Source of the DNA: Pelagibacterales bacterium SAG-MED17
Lineage (GTDB): Bacteria > Pseudomonadota > Alphaproteobacteria > Pelagibacterales > Pelagibacteraceae
Assembly (NCBI GenBank): GCA_014654115.1
Contig: JACWDO010000005.1
Location: 1-50,532 of the forward strand
Length of the DNA stretch: 50,532 nucleotides
Reading direction: 5' to 3'
The notes under the pieces were generated by a model. The model was not told the DNA's origin. It saw only the letters and a list, made by a program, of their open reading frames with translations, and ran no database searches. Below, in pieces: positions 5,665-14,533 of this stretch. How positions within the stretch are numbered: position 1 is the first letter of the stretch; each line of letters begins with the position of its first letter. Position numbers and translations under genes: made by a program.

Positions 5665-6462
5665 ATGAAACAAAAAAAACAAATTATAATTTTTACTGAT
5701 TTGGATGGTTCTCTATTAAATAAAGTTACATTTAGGTTTGATGAAATTGAGGATTATTTCAGAGAATTAGTTTCAAAAGATATAAAGATAATTCCCAACA
5801 CTAGCAAAACAGAAGCTGAATTATTAGATTTTAATAATCTGTATAAATTAAATTTAAGTTTTATTGCAGAAAATGGATCAAGTATTCATGGATTGAATTT
5901 GATACATGCAAACCTACCAGAAAAAGTATCATTAAGTAGACCTACTAATCAAATTTATGAAATTTATAATGAAAATATTTCTTCTGATTTAAAAAAAAAA
6001 ATTACTTTTATTTCAAAGTTAAATATTAAAGAACAACAAGAAATTTTCGGTCTTCCGTTGGATAAAATTGAGTTAGCTTTAAAAAGAAACAACTCATTAC
6101 CAATTCAATTTAATGGGAATACAATTGAAAAAAATGAATTTATTAAAATCATGAATAATGCTGGATTAACTGTACAGACTGGAGGAAGAATAATTAACAT
6201 TTGTGACAATGTTAATAAAGCAAAAGCTATGTCTAAAACTCTAGAATTAATAAAAAAAGAAATTGATGATGAAATAGTAACCATTGGCGTCGGTGACAAC
6301 CAAAATGATATAGATATGTTAAGACAAAGCAATTATGCATGTTTGGTAAAAAATGATAATTTTGATAGTTCGTTGATAAATATAGATAAATTAATCAAAT
6401 CTAACGAGCCATCTCCTAATGGATGGGCTGATGTGATCAAAACGGCTCTACAAAAAATTTAA
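5665..6462 (+). CDS. gpgP: HAD-type glucosyl-3-phosphoglycerate (or mannosyl-) phosphatase
   Basis: A 265-residue HAD IIB phosphatase. The catalytic DxD is at residues 12-14 in FTDLDGSLL, Asn and Thr/Ser follow in PNTSKTE, a conserved Lys is in the NKAKA segment (185), and the Mg-binding GDNQND is at 210-215. This is the pattern of the mannosyl-3-phosphoglycerate phosphatase family. The next gene is a glucosyl-3-phosphoglycerate synthase 20 bases downstream, so it most likely removes phosphate to yield the compatible solute glucosylglycerate. I chose the ATG at 5665: an upstream in-frame ATG (5647) lies within repeat C and adds a non-conserved MLIFTL. Confidence 0.8.
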   Translation: MKQKKQIIIFTDLDGSLLNKVTFRFDEIEDYFRELVSKDIKIIPNTSKTEAELLDFNNLYKLNLSFIAENGSSIHGLNLIHANLPEKVSLSRPTNQIYEIYNENISSDLKKKITFISKLNIKEQQEIFGLPLDKIELALKRNNSLPIQFNGNTIEKNEFIKIMNNAGLTVQTGGRIINICDNVNKAKAMSKTLELIKKEIDDEIVTIGVGDNQNDIDMLRQSNYACLVKNDNFDSSLINIDKLIKSNEPSPNGWADVIKTALQKI

Positions 6463-6482
6463 CTTAAATATACATTGCCGGC

Positions 6483-7703
6483 ATGAGCGATTTCTACCAA
6501 GATGGAACTATATCTACCCTTCATGACTTTGGAACAAAGTCCACTAAAGATCTAGAAAAAGATTTATTAAATTTTTCTAAAGAAAGAAAAATGGAACTCA
6601 TTTTACCATGTCTTTATTCAGAACTAAAAGGTGATGCTCTTCCTAAAATTGTTAGTGAAATAAGTAAAACTAATTATTTAAATCATATAATTATCGGTTT
6701 AGATAAAGCTAGTGAGGCACAAGCTAGAAAGGCTTGGACATTTTTTGAAAAATTAGAAACACCATTTACAATTCTTTGGAATGATGGACCAAATCTCAAA
6801 AAATTAGACAAAGAATTAAAAAAACTAGACCTTGCTCCAAATGAATATGGCAAAGGTAGAAATGTCTGGTACTGCATAGGGATGTCTATAGCAAGAGATA
6901 GCGCAAGATCTGTTGCATTACATGATTGCGATATTAAAACATATGATCGAAGAATGTTAGCAAAACTATTCTATCCTGTTGTAAATCCATTATTTAATTT
7001 TGAATTTTGCAAAGGTTTTTATCCAAGAGTTGCTGATAATAAAATGAATGGAAGAGTTGCAAGATTACTCGTATTTCCACTTTTAAATGCATTGGAGAAA
7101 ACTATTGGGGACAGTGATTACATTAATTTTATGAAATCTTTTAAATATCCCCTTGCTGGAGAATTTTCATTTAGAAGAAATATTTTACCAGAATTAAGAA
7201 TTTCATCAGACTGGGGAATAGAAATTGGAATTTTATCTGAAATGCAAAGAAACTTTTCTCCTCAAAATATATGTCAGGTAGATTTAGCTGATACCTATGA
7301 TCATAAGCATCAAAATTTATCTATTAATGATGAAAAGCAGGGTCTTTCAAGAATGTCTATTGATATTATAAAAACATTTATAAAGAAACTAGCAACACAA
7401 GGTCATTCATTCAGCAAAGAGCAGTTTAGATCTTTAAAGGCAACATATTATAGAGCGGCTTTAGATCTAATTGATGCTTACAGAAATGATGCTCAGATGA
7501 ATGGTTTAAAATTTGACTCTCATACGGAAGAAAAGGCCGTTGAATTATTTGCTGCAAATATTATGAAAGCTGGTGATGCTTTTTATCAAAACCCAATGGA
7601 TACACCTTTTATTCCAACATGGAGTAGAGTTAAAAGTGCAATCCCAGATTTCTTAATAAGATTAGAAAAAGCGGTAAACGAAGATAACAAATGTTATATT
7701 TAA
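6483..7703 (+). CDS. gpgS: Glucosyl-3-phosphoglycerate synthase
   Basis: This glycosyltransferase family 81-type enzyme joins NDP-glucose and 3-phosphoglycerate. Conserved segments include TISTLHDFGT (9-18), LPCLYSELKG (41-50), ILWNDGP (97-103), YGKGRNVWY (122-130), the metal-binding HDCD (147-150), EFCKGFYPRV and PLAGEFSFRR. This is the form known from marine cyanobacteria and other bacteria that make glucosylglycerate under nitrogen limitation or salt stress. At 406 residues the length is normal. Together with gpgP it forms a two-step pathway. No signal peptide; cytoplasmic. Confidence 0.87.
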   Translation: MSDFYQDGTISTLHDFGTKSTKDLEKDLLNFSKERKMELILPCLYSELKGDALPKIVSEISKTNYLNHIIIGLDKASEAQARKAWTFFEKLETPFTILWNDGPNLKKLDKELKKLDLAPNEYGKGRNVWYCIGMSIARDSARSVALHDCDIKTYDRRMLAKLFYPVVNPLFNFEFCKGFYPRVADNKMNGRVARLLVFPLLNALEKTIGDSDYINFMKSFKYPLAGEFSFRRNILPELRISSDWGIEIGILSEMQRNFSPQNICQVDLADTYDHKHQNLSINDEKQGLSRMSIDIIKTFIKKLATQGHSFSKEQFRSLKATYYRAALDLIDAYRNDAQMNGLKFDSHTEEKAVELFAANIMKAGDAFYQNPMDTPFIPTWSRVKSAIPDFLIRLEKAVNEDNKCYI

Positions 7704-7755
7704 GTTTTATTTAAACTTATAATTGATATTCTTAAATTCAATAACTTAATACAGT

Positions 7756-8928
7756 ATGAAAAATAAATTATCATTTATCATATTAATTTATTTTGCATTG
7801 ATTAACACAGTAAGTGCAAAAGAAAAAATTAAGGTTTTTTACTCAGGATTTTCATTCTCTAATAATTATGAATCCAACAAAATATTTACACAATATACAA
7901 AAAAAATTGTTAATAACATTAATACAGAAGATAAGTTAGATATTATTTCTAATAATCTTTTAAAAGAAATTAAAAAATCTAATTTTCAAAATATCAATTT
8001 GGATTTAGAAAATTTGTTAGATTTTAGAAAATATCCAGATAATGCAATTGTAATGTCCATTGTGATGCAGCATGAGGAATTTTCACAGGAATATAGCAAT
8101 TCTTTAAAAAAATTTTCAGGCTTTTATGATTCCTATTTTCAGATTTTGTTTTACGATTTTTCAGATAAAAGTTTAATTGCTTCAATACCATTTGAATTTG
8201 AAATTCCCATGTTGTCTAATGAGAAATTTGATGAAACTGAAGTTTTAAAAAGAGTAAAAGAATTTTACTTAAAAGATAAGCCTTTTAAAGAATTAATAAA
8301 AATTATAAATCAATTTAATATAAAGAGAAAATATGACCTAAGAATTGGGGTAACAAATGTAAAAATTCACGAAAGAGCACTCAATCATATGCCTAAAAAT
8401 ACAAAAAACCACTTAAGCTCAATGAAAAACCTAATTGCACAAACATTCTCAAAAAGATTATCTCAAAATCACAATGTTGCAATAGTTCCTTACGCTGAAG
8501 GCCAATCAATCGGAAAAGCTATGAAATTAAGATTTGTTCAGTCAGATGAAATATATGATATAAAAATACCTAATCCTGACTATCACATAGGTATTGAAAT
8601 AAAAGGTTTTAAAAAATTATTAGGACAAGAATCAGCAGTTGAAGATCTTTATTTGTATGGTTCATTTGTAAACATAGAAATTTATCAACCTGATTTAAAT
8701 AAATATTATTTTAATGAAAGTTTAAGAGGTGTTACGAGAGTTAAAATACCAAAAGGCCAAGTTGATTTAAATGACTGGAGAAAGTATTATTATAATCTTG
8801 AAATACTTTTTGATAATTTTTCTAAAAATATAATTAAACAAAATCAAAAATGGATGAAAGAAGCTTCAAAAAATAAAATAAAAAAAAAATTAAAAGAATT
8901 AAAAATGGTGATGGACAAACTAAAATAA
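7756..8928 (+). CDS. Exported protein, paralogue of the gene at 13400
   Basis: A 390-residue protein with an N-terminal signal (cleavage near VSAKEK, residue 22) and no later membrane segment. It is clearly paralogous to the product at 13400-14533. Shared blocks are IKVFYSGFSFS near the new N-terminus, VAIVPYAEG (241-249), PNPDYHI (272-278), YGSFVNIEIYQPDL (301-314) and a C-terminal WMKEASKNK helix (366-374). The IVP(Y/F) turn followed by an IEIKGF strand resembles LpoB/CsgG-type periplasmic domains, but only loosely. It converges on the next gene with three bases between the stops. Confidence 0.72.
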   Translation: MKNKLSFIILIYFALINTVSAKEKIKVFYSGFSFSNNYESNKIFTQYTKKIVNNINTEDKLDIISNNLLKEIKKSNFQNINLDLENLLDFRKYPDNAIVMSIVMQHEEFSQEYSNSLKKFSGFYDSYFQILFYDFSDKSLIASIPFEFEIPMLSNEKFDETEVLKRVKEFYLKDKPFKELIKIINQFNIKRKYDLRIGVTNVKIHERALNHMPKNTKNHLSSMKNLIAQTFSKRLSQNHNVAIVPYAEGQSIGKAMKLRFVQSDEIYDIKIPNPDYHIGIEIKGFKKLLGQESAVEDLYLYGSFVNIEIYQPDLNKYYFNESLRGVTRVKIPKGQVDLNDWRKYYYNLEILFDNFSKNIIKQNQKWMKEASKNKIKKKLKELKMVMDKLK

Positions 8929-8931
8929 CTT

Positions 8932-10038
8932 TTATTCAAAATCTAGATCTAGTTCCTTTAACTTAGCATTCAAATTACCATTATCACGTATTTTCTTTTC
9001 CTTTGCACCAGAAAAAACCAATCCAATTGTGCTACTCATATTTTTAGTCAATTTTGGAATTTCTGGCACTATTTGCATGATGGCTCCTATGTCTTGAGCA
9101 TTTTGAAAAAATGTTTCAATCCCAGAACCAGAAGACTTTATATTTTGTTGAACTCTCGATGTAGCCGATATTAAATTAACTGTGGATTGTCCTGCCGCAT
9201 AAGCAAATGGCAAAGCTTTCTCATAATAACTTCGGCCAAGTTCACTAAAAACATAACTAGCATTTTGTATGTTTGGTTTAAGCCCATCTGTTGAAGAATC
9301 AAGGATAAGTTTTGTAGACTTTAATCTATCTCCTTCTGAGTTTTTGCTATTATTCATATATTCTAATGATGCATTTATTTTTTCAGCTTCTACATTATTA
9401 TCATAAGCTCTATAAAGTAATTCAAGCGCTCTTAAATAATTATTTGAAGCTTCAAAATAATAGTGCGTAAGTTCACTTGACGATCCAAATTTACTTAAAT
9501 CGCCTGAAAATCCTGTCGCGGACGATATAGTATTGCTAATTGTTTTATTTAAAATATTTTTATTTTTTTTTACATATAGATCATACTCTTCTGCTGTACC
9601 TTGAAATTTGGCGATTTGTTTTTTAATATTATTTTTATCTGACTCAACAATCTTGTACGTAGTTTTTATAGTATTTTCTTTACCTGGTAATGTATTGTAA
9701 TGGAAAACTAGAGGTTTACCTTTAAATTTTTGTAACCAAAATGATTTAGCACCCTTGTAAGGTTTTAGTCTGACATTATTTTTTCTAAGATTCATTTTCC
9801 ATGTACCCTTTTGAACCAAATTATTATTCTCTCTAATTTCATAAACTTTGCCCTTAAAAGTAAAAGTAATACTTCTCTTGCCTCTTAAAACTGTAAATTC
9901 ATGGTTTGTAAGGAATTCTTTAAATTGAACTCCTTTTAATTTTGGTTCTTTGACAACCATACTATTTAAATTAATAGTTTGCGCGTTTAAAGGACTGCTT
10001 GATATTAATAGAATTATAAGAAATCTAATTAAAATCAT
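8932..10038 (-). CDS. Exported protein; C-terminal half paralogous to the gene at 12676
   Basis: A 368-residue protein with a signal peptide ending near LNAQ. Residues about 25-140 form a beta-rich domain (VLRGKRSITFTFKGKVYEI, then QKGTWKMNL) that resembles small lipocalin-like or repeat-strand domains. Residues about 185-365 are helical and match most of the 212-residue product at 12676: KALPFA(Y/V), a (I/V)VP(E/K)IP motif and a C-terminal SGAK motif are shared. It follows the gene at 10079 by 40 bases on the same strand. The function is unknown; the extra N-terminal domain sets it apart from its paralogue. Confidence 0.68.
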   Translation of the reverse strand: MILIRFLIILLISSSPLNAQTINLNSMVVKEPKLKGVQFKEFLTNHEFTVLRGKRSITFTFKGKVYEIRENNNLVQKGTWKMNLRKNNVRLKPYKGAKSFWLQKFKGKPLVFHYNTLPGKENTIKTTYKIVESDKNNIKKQIAKFQGTAEEYDLYVKKNKNILNKTISNTISSATGFSGDLSKFGSSSELTHYYFEASNNYLRALELLYRAYDNNVEAEKINASLEYMNNSKNSEGDRLKSTKLILDSSTDGLKPNIQNASYVFSELGRSYYEKALPFAYAAGQSTVNLISATSRVQQNIKSSGSGIETFFQNAQDIGAIMQIVPEIPKLTKNMSSTIGLVFSGAKEKKIRDNGNLNAKLKELDLDFE

Positions 10039-10078
10039 TAACTATCTGATAAAATTTTAGGTTTTTTTAGATGACGGC

Positions 10079-11407
10079 TTAAAAATCATCACTACTTGTT
10101 TGTCCTGAAGTAGTTGATTGTGTATCTTGTTGCGATGCATCTGTTGAGGAATTAGAGGAAGTGGAAGAGCTCATGTCTTTCTTAATTATATTAGCTCCCT
10201 CAACACCTTCTGGAGACCATTGAACGACAGCAACACAATCTGTTGAATTATATAATGCAGTATTTCTTATAGGGTAAGTGCCTATAATATTATACCCTTC
10301 AAGCTTCATAGCACTTTTACTATTTATAAAATCATTAAATTCTCTTCCATTCATGCTTCTATTTGCTTCCATTCCAGCTCTTTCAAAAGTTTCAATCTTA
10401 TCAGTTTCTCTTCTCATACTACTAAAGACTATTTGTTCTTTAGCAAATGTAACTATGTTTTCTTTTGCTTTACTTTCTGCCATATCACATGCTGAAGATA
10501 ATGCACCTGGATCGTTTTCAAAACTTGGCGATGCATGACCATAAGACACTAGAACCATATTCCCAAGCTCATTAGTAAACATTTTTACACCAAATGATGC
10601 TAATAAAACGTTAGGATCATCAAGTATCAATTGCTCTTCTATAGGTTTTTTAGCCTTACCTTTCGGCACTTTTGTAGATGAGGAGTAAACTGCTCTGGCT
10701 AGTTGTTTTAATTTAGGACTCCATATAGCTACAACCGTAATAGATCCTCTTTCACCTTTTTTTCCACCTTCATAAGTTCTATAAGATTGAAAACCCTCTA
10801 CCATTGATTGGGCAGCAGCAGTTGCAAAAGTATTAATTTCTCTAGACCTTAAAATTTTTTCTTGAATAGCACGTTTTTCTGCATCAGCTAATTCTGGATT
10901 GTATCCTTCTTTTTTTAATGCACTGTCAAATTTAAGACTAATTAGTTTTTTTAGTTTATCAAACTCTCCACTATCAGTACCTACAGCAGAATTAATTGCA
11001 TCTTCTGCCATTGTATCTGGCATAAGATTTTCATAAGTTTTTATGGAAACTTCTTTTGTAATTTGTTCTCCCATAGCTCTTACATAATTTGATTTTGCCT
11101 CTGTAAATGCCTCGATAAAAGCATTGTATCTTGCATCATGAATCATTTTATCATCTCTTGTTGTAGATATTTCGCCATAACCAATAGATATGTAAAAATA
11201 TGAACCATCTTGTCTATCGTTTCTTCCCTTTTTCCAACCTTTTTCTTTTAATAAATTTTCAGCCTCACTTCTTGTGGGTGTTGATACAAAAACTGCCCCA
11301 CCTTCAGGATCTGGATTTAAATCTGGATTATCTTCAGCTGATGAATAACCACTTATTAAAAGTGTTAAAAAGAAAAATATAACAGGGAATTTAATTAATT
11401 TTACCAT
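10079..11407 (-). CDS. Large exported protein with Ser/Thr/Gln-rich tail
   Basis: A 442-residue protein with a signal peptide ending near YSSAED. The middle contains two alanine-rich repeats of a DAR/ACDMAESKA helix type, followed by strands (ISIGYGEISTT; NMVLVSYGHASP; CVAVVQWSPEG). This helix-strand pattern is like that of FlgT_N/LPP20-type periplasmic domains. Residues from about 410 to the end are low-complexity Ser, Thr, Gln and Asp. The start overlaps the stop of the CsgG-like gene by 7 bases, so the two are translationally coupled. No catalytic motif; I do not recognise the family with certainty. Confidence 0.7.
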   Translation of the reverse strand: MVKLIKFPVIFFFLTLLISGYSSAEDNPDLNPDPEGGAVFVSTPTRSEAENLLKEKGWKKGRNDRQDGSYFYISIGYGEISTTRDDKMIHDARYNAFIEAFTEAKSNYVRAMGEQITKEVSIKTYENLMPDTMAEDAINSAVGTDSGEFDKLKKLISLKFDSALKKEGYNPELADAEKRAIQEKILRSREINTFATAAAQSMVEGFQSYRTYEGGKKGERGSITVVAIWSPKLKQLARAVYSSSTKVPKGKAKKPIEEQLILDDPNVLLASFGVKMFTNELGNMVLVSYGHASPSFENDPGALSSACDMAESKAKENIVTFAKEQIVFSSMRRETDKIETFERAGMEANRSMNGREFNDFINSKSAMKLEGYNIIGTYPIRNTALYNSTDCVAVVQWSPEGVEGANIIKKDMSSSTSSNSSTDASQQDTQSTTSGQTSSDDF

Positions 11408-12657
11408 TCTTGATCAATTGCTTTCTTTTTCTTTTTAATTTTATCTTTAGTTTTTTTTGTTTTTTTAACTTCTTTAATTGGTTTTACCATATATTTTCTA
11501 GACTTAAAATCCTCACTTAAATCATACTTTTGTTCAATAATTTGAGCCACTGAAAACTTCGAACTACTTTCAACAATTGTGGCTTTACCAACAATTTTTT
11601 CAACATTACCGAGCGTTTCACCTGTGTAAGAATCTTTAATTTTACTATCTGTTCTTTCGTAAATTGTGTAGTTATCATTAACTTTAATTTGATTGCCACC
11701 TTGCCCTAAATACAATAAATCACCTTCAATTTTTTCAACTAGTATTGGATAAATTGCATACATTATTTCTAAACCGGCATTTTGTGCTGTTAAATTAATT
11801 AAATATGGAATTGGTTGGCTTTGTTTTTTTAAGTCGACTTCTAAATTGACTTTAGATGAATATTTAATTTGACCCGTAGGCACATCTATGACCCTATAAC
11901 TCAAATTTAGTATCCCAATATTTTTTTTTTTGATTAAATCAGATGTTAAGTATTTTTTTTCAATTTGTTTGAGCACTAAAAAGTCAAGTCTTCCTACAAT
12001 TATATAATCAGCAAATAGCTTTTGACCAATTTTAACTTGATCTTCAATATTTTTTGAATTTTCTAAATTGCTAAGCTCAGTGCTAATTTCTTTATCAAAT
12101 TCACGATCTAAAATTGTAAATTTTCTTGTTTGTACAAAATAATTGGTAAACTCTTGATTTAAGTATCCCTTAAGACTTTCAGCATCATCAAAACCTGTTT
12201 TTCCATAAATTGATATTTCATTTAAATTAATCCTAAATGGAACTATAGCCATTCTCTTTCTGTTAGCAGTTTTAGATAAAACATACTTTGCAACAGTTGC
12301 TCTAATTTCAACAACTTGTAATCCATTAGCATCTTCGTACTCATTTAAAATATCAAATGATTTTATTGATCCTCCAGACTTTTCAGAAATTTTTTCGTTT
12401 AAATTTCTTCCAAGTGTAGCGGTCGAACCTTCATTTGTTGTTAAACTCTTATCTATTATTTCTAGAACTGACTCTGTTTTTAAAGTAACTCCATTTACTT
12501 TTGATACAGCTTCTTTTAATGCTTTTTTTAGAGCATCGTCATATTTGGCAGCTTTACCTTTTGAGTTTATTTCTATGTAGGAAATTTCTGCAAAAGATAT
12601 GTTTAAAAAAAAAATTAAAGATATATTAAAAAAAACAATTTTTAATATTCTTTTCAT
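11401..12657 (-). CDS. CsgG/FlgT-like periplasmic assembly protein
   Basis: A 418-residue exported protein (signal to about residue 23). Residues about 27-125 resemble a FlgT N-domain: a strand, then the DDALKKALKEAVSKVNG helix. Residues about 136-275 match the CsgG/TolB-like fold: RMAIVPFR, LNQEFTNYFVQTRKFTILDRE, ADYIIVGRLD and YRVIDVPTGQI. Residues about 300-375 resemble the FlgT C-domain. A Lys-rich tail (393-413) ends the protein. It lacks a lipobox cysteine, so it is not a classical CsgG pore; FlgT-type or LpoB-type partners of outer-membrane complexes are closer. No curli or flagellar genes are nearby. Confidence 0.75.
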   Translation of the reverse strand: MKRILKIVFFNISLIFFLNISFAEISYIEINSKGKAAKYDDALKKALKEAVSKVNGVTLKTESVLEIIDKSLTTNEGSTATLGRNLNEKISEKSGGSIKSFDILNEYEDANGLQVVEIRATVAKYVLSKTANRKRMAIVPFRINLNEISIYGKTGFDDAESLKGYLNQEFTNYFVQTRKFTILDREFDKEISTELSNLENSKNIEDQVKIGQKLFADYIIVGRLDFLVLKQIEKKYLTSDLIKKKNIGILNLSYRVIDVPTGQIKYSSKVNLEVDLKKQSQPIPYLINLTAQNAGLEIMYAIYPILVEKIEGDLLYLGQGGNQIKVNDNYTIYERTDSKIKDSYTGETLGNVEKIVGKATIVESSSKFSVAQIIEQKYDLSEDFKSRKYMVKPIKEVKKTKKTKDKIKKKKKAIDQEW

Positions 12658-12675
12658 TTCATTAATTTATAAAAA

Positions 12676-13314
12676 TTAAAGATCGCCTAACTTGTCTGTT
12701 GCATCTTTAGCACCTTCGACATCTCTACTTTTCGCTCCAGACATAACTAGCCTTCCTACGCTAGTTGCGGTTTGGACGTATTCTGGAATTTTTGGTAAAA
12801 CCTTAACAAAAGATCCTAATTTTAACATTGCCATTTTGTCTGCTTTTATTGCATTCATTAAATTTTGCGCCTCAGGTGGCAATTGCACAGTTCCGAGTAA
12901 ACCTTTTACTGCAAATGGTAAAGCTTTTGCATAATGCACCTTTGCTTCAACGCTGTTTGCAGCTTCTTTCGTAAGAGCGCCCTCTATAGCTTTAGAGTTG
13001 TCTGAAACTGAGTTAAATGCATTTGTTAATCTTTTTCCTTCTTTGTTTTTTTTATTTTTTACAAATTCTATTGATTTACGTGTTTTTCCTGCCTCATCGT
13101 TCATCTCTAATGCATTAAATAAATGATATTGCGCCTCCATATAATCAAGGGCAGACTCAAAAAATATTGCTGTAAATTTTGTTTTAGTATCTTTTAAATT
13201 TAATCCCCCTGAACCACCTACTTTGGGTAATTTTAATTCCAATGCCAAAACTTGATTAAGAGAAAAAAATGTAAAGATAAGTGCTACAAAAAAAGTTTTT
13301 AAATTATTTATCAT
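12676..13314 (-). CDS. Helical exported protein, paralogue of the C-terminal part of 8932-10038
   Basis: A 212-residue protein with a signal peptide ending near VLALEL and a glycine-rich GGSGGLN segment after it. The remainder is alpha-helical, with YAKALPFAVKGLL, a KVLPKIPEY motif and a SGAKSRDVEGAKDATDKL C-terminus, all shared in order with the protein at 8932. It is first in the minus-strand operon of four genes, which begins at the divergent promoter region. It probably forms a helical-bundle subunit of the envelope; function unknown. Confidence 0.7.
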   Translation of the reverse strand: MINNLKTFFVALIFTFFSLNQVLALELKLPKVGGSGGLNLKDTKTKFTAIFFESALDYMEAQYHLFNALEMNDEAGKTRKSIEFVKNKKNKEGKRLTNAFNSVSDNSKAIEGALTKEAANSVEAKVHYAKALPFAVKGLLGTVQLPPEAQNLMNAIKADKMAMLKLGSFVKVLPKIPEYVQTATSVGRLVMSGAKSRDVEGAKDATDKLGDL

Positions 13315-13399
13315 AATATTTTTAATTAGTTGAATTCAAAATATATTATTTTAATTAATGTTTAACAATAAATAAATAATGCTAAAAAGTTAAGTATTC
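13315..13399. promoter_or_regulatory. Divergent promoter region of the envelope locus
   Basis: These 85 very AT-rich bases separate the minus-strand operon (13314 leftward) from the plus-strand operon (13400 rightward). Several TATAAT-like and TTGAAT-like words are present, but at this AT content I cannot assign individual boxes. Shared control of both arms is expected from the layout. Confidence 0.45.
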
Positions 13400-14533
13400 A
13401 TGAAAAAATTTATAATTTTAATTTTTTTTACATTAATTATAAAGGCACAAGCTGAAAATAAAATTATATATGGAGGATTCTCATATGGCTCTATATTACC
13501 AGAAAATACCTTTACAAAATACGTTCATGACAGATCAAATGGTCAATCTGAAATTGATAAATTATTATTTGAAGCGTCAAAGAAAATAAATAACAATAGT
13601 TTTAAATTATCCTACGAATTATTGAATGATGGATTAAGTGAAAAAGATCAGAATGTTTTAGTTCTTGCTTTAGATGATGAATCAATAGACTTTATTGCTA
13701 TTGAGGGTGATAATTTAACAAGGACTGATATTATTTTAAGCTTTCAAGTAATATTTTTTAATGCCAAAAATAATTCATTAAATGCATCTATTCCAATTGA
13801 AGTGTCAAAAGTTTTGAATAGCTCAAAACCACTTTCAAAAAATAAAATAATTAGTGAACTAAAGAATATGTATGAAAATGAGGTAATGGAATATTTTTTA
13901 CAATTAGTAAATAACTTTGAGTTAAAAAACAAATACAACAATAGAATTGGAATAACAAAAGTTATTTTTGAGGAAAATGCAGAGAATTTTATAAATCAAA
14001 ATACACAGAAAAACGATATTTTTAAAAAAAATAAATTTGCAAAAAATTTAAGTTCCTTACTATCATTTAACAACAATATAGCTATCGTTCCATACTCACA
14101 AGACAGAACATCGAGCACAATTATGCTTAAGTTTGAAAACTCTACTAGAGAGATCAAATTACCAAATCCAGACTATCATATTCATCTTACAATAAGAGGT
14201 TTTAAAAATATTTTATTCAAAGAAGGAAATATTGATGAGCAATGGATATATGGGAGTTATGTAAAAATTAAAATTTTCCAACCAGATTTAGAGAAAGTTT
14301 ATTTTGATGAAAAGTTAAAAAACGGCTTAAACGTGGAGTTTTCAAAAAGATCAACAAAAAATAAGGATTCATTTGAATGGATTTTTTTTATAGATAGTTT
14401 AAAAATATTGTTTGATAACTTTAGTAAACAAACAGTCGTGATAGACAAAAAATGGTTAAAGAGTGCAAGTAAAAATAAAAAAATTAATAAATCATTTAAA
14501 GAATTAGCCAAAATTTATGAAAAATGTAAATAA
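13400..14533 (+). CDS. Exported protein, paralogue of the gene at 7756
   Basis: A 377-residue protein with a signal peptide cleaved near AQAEN (residue 19). It shares with the 7756 product the YGGFSYG start, NNRIGITKV (compare LRIGVTNV), IAIVPYSQD (227-235), PNPDYHI (255-261), YGSYVKIKIFQPDL and the C-terminal WLKSASKNKK (352-361). Overall similarity is moderate, so the duplication is old. It overlaps the next gene by 17 bases, which supports coupled translation. No known domain is recognised. Confidence 0.7.
   Translation: MKKFIILIFFTLIIKAQAENKIIYGGFSYGSILPENTFTKYVHDRSNGQSEIDKLLFEASKKINNNSFKLSYELLNDGLSEKDQNVLVLALDDESIDFIAIEGDNLTRTDIILSFQVIFFNAKNNSLNASIPIEVSKVLNSSKPLSKNKIISELKNMYENEVMEYFLQLVNNFELKNKYNNRIGITKVIFEENAENFINQNTQKNDIFKKNKFAKNLSSLLSFNNNIAIVPYSQDRTSSTIMLKFENSTREIKLPNPDYHIHLTIRGFKNILFKEGNIDEQWIYGSYVKIKIFQPDLEKVYFDEKLKNGLNVEFSKRSTKNKDSFEWIFFIDSLKILFDNFSKQTVVIDKKWLKSASKNKKINKSFKELAKIYEKCK

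Noticed and set aside
11200..11382. Plus-strand frame within the large exported-protein gene
   Set aside because: Shadow of the minus-strand gene, without ribosome site or protein character.
11401..12657. Classical curli secretion pore CsgG
   Set aside because: There is no lipobox cysteine, no curli subunits or CsgE/F, and the N- and C-domains are more like FlgT.
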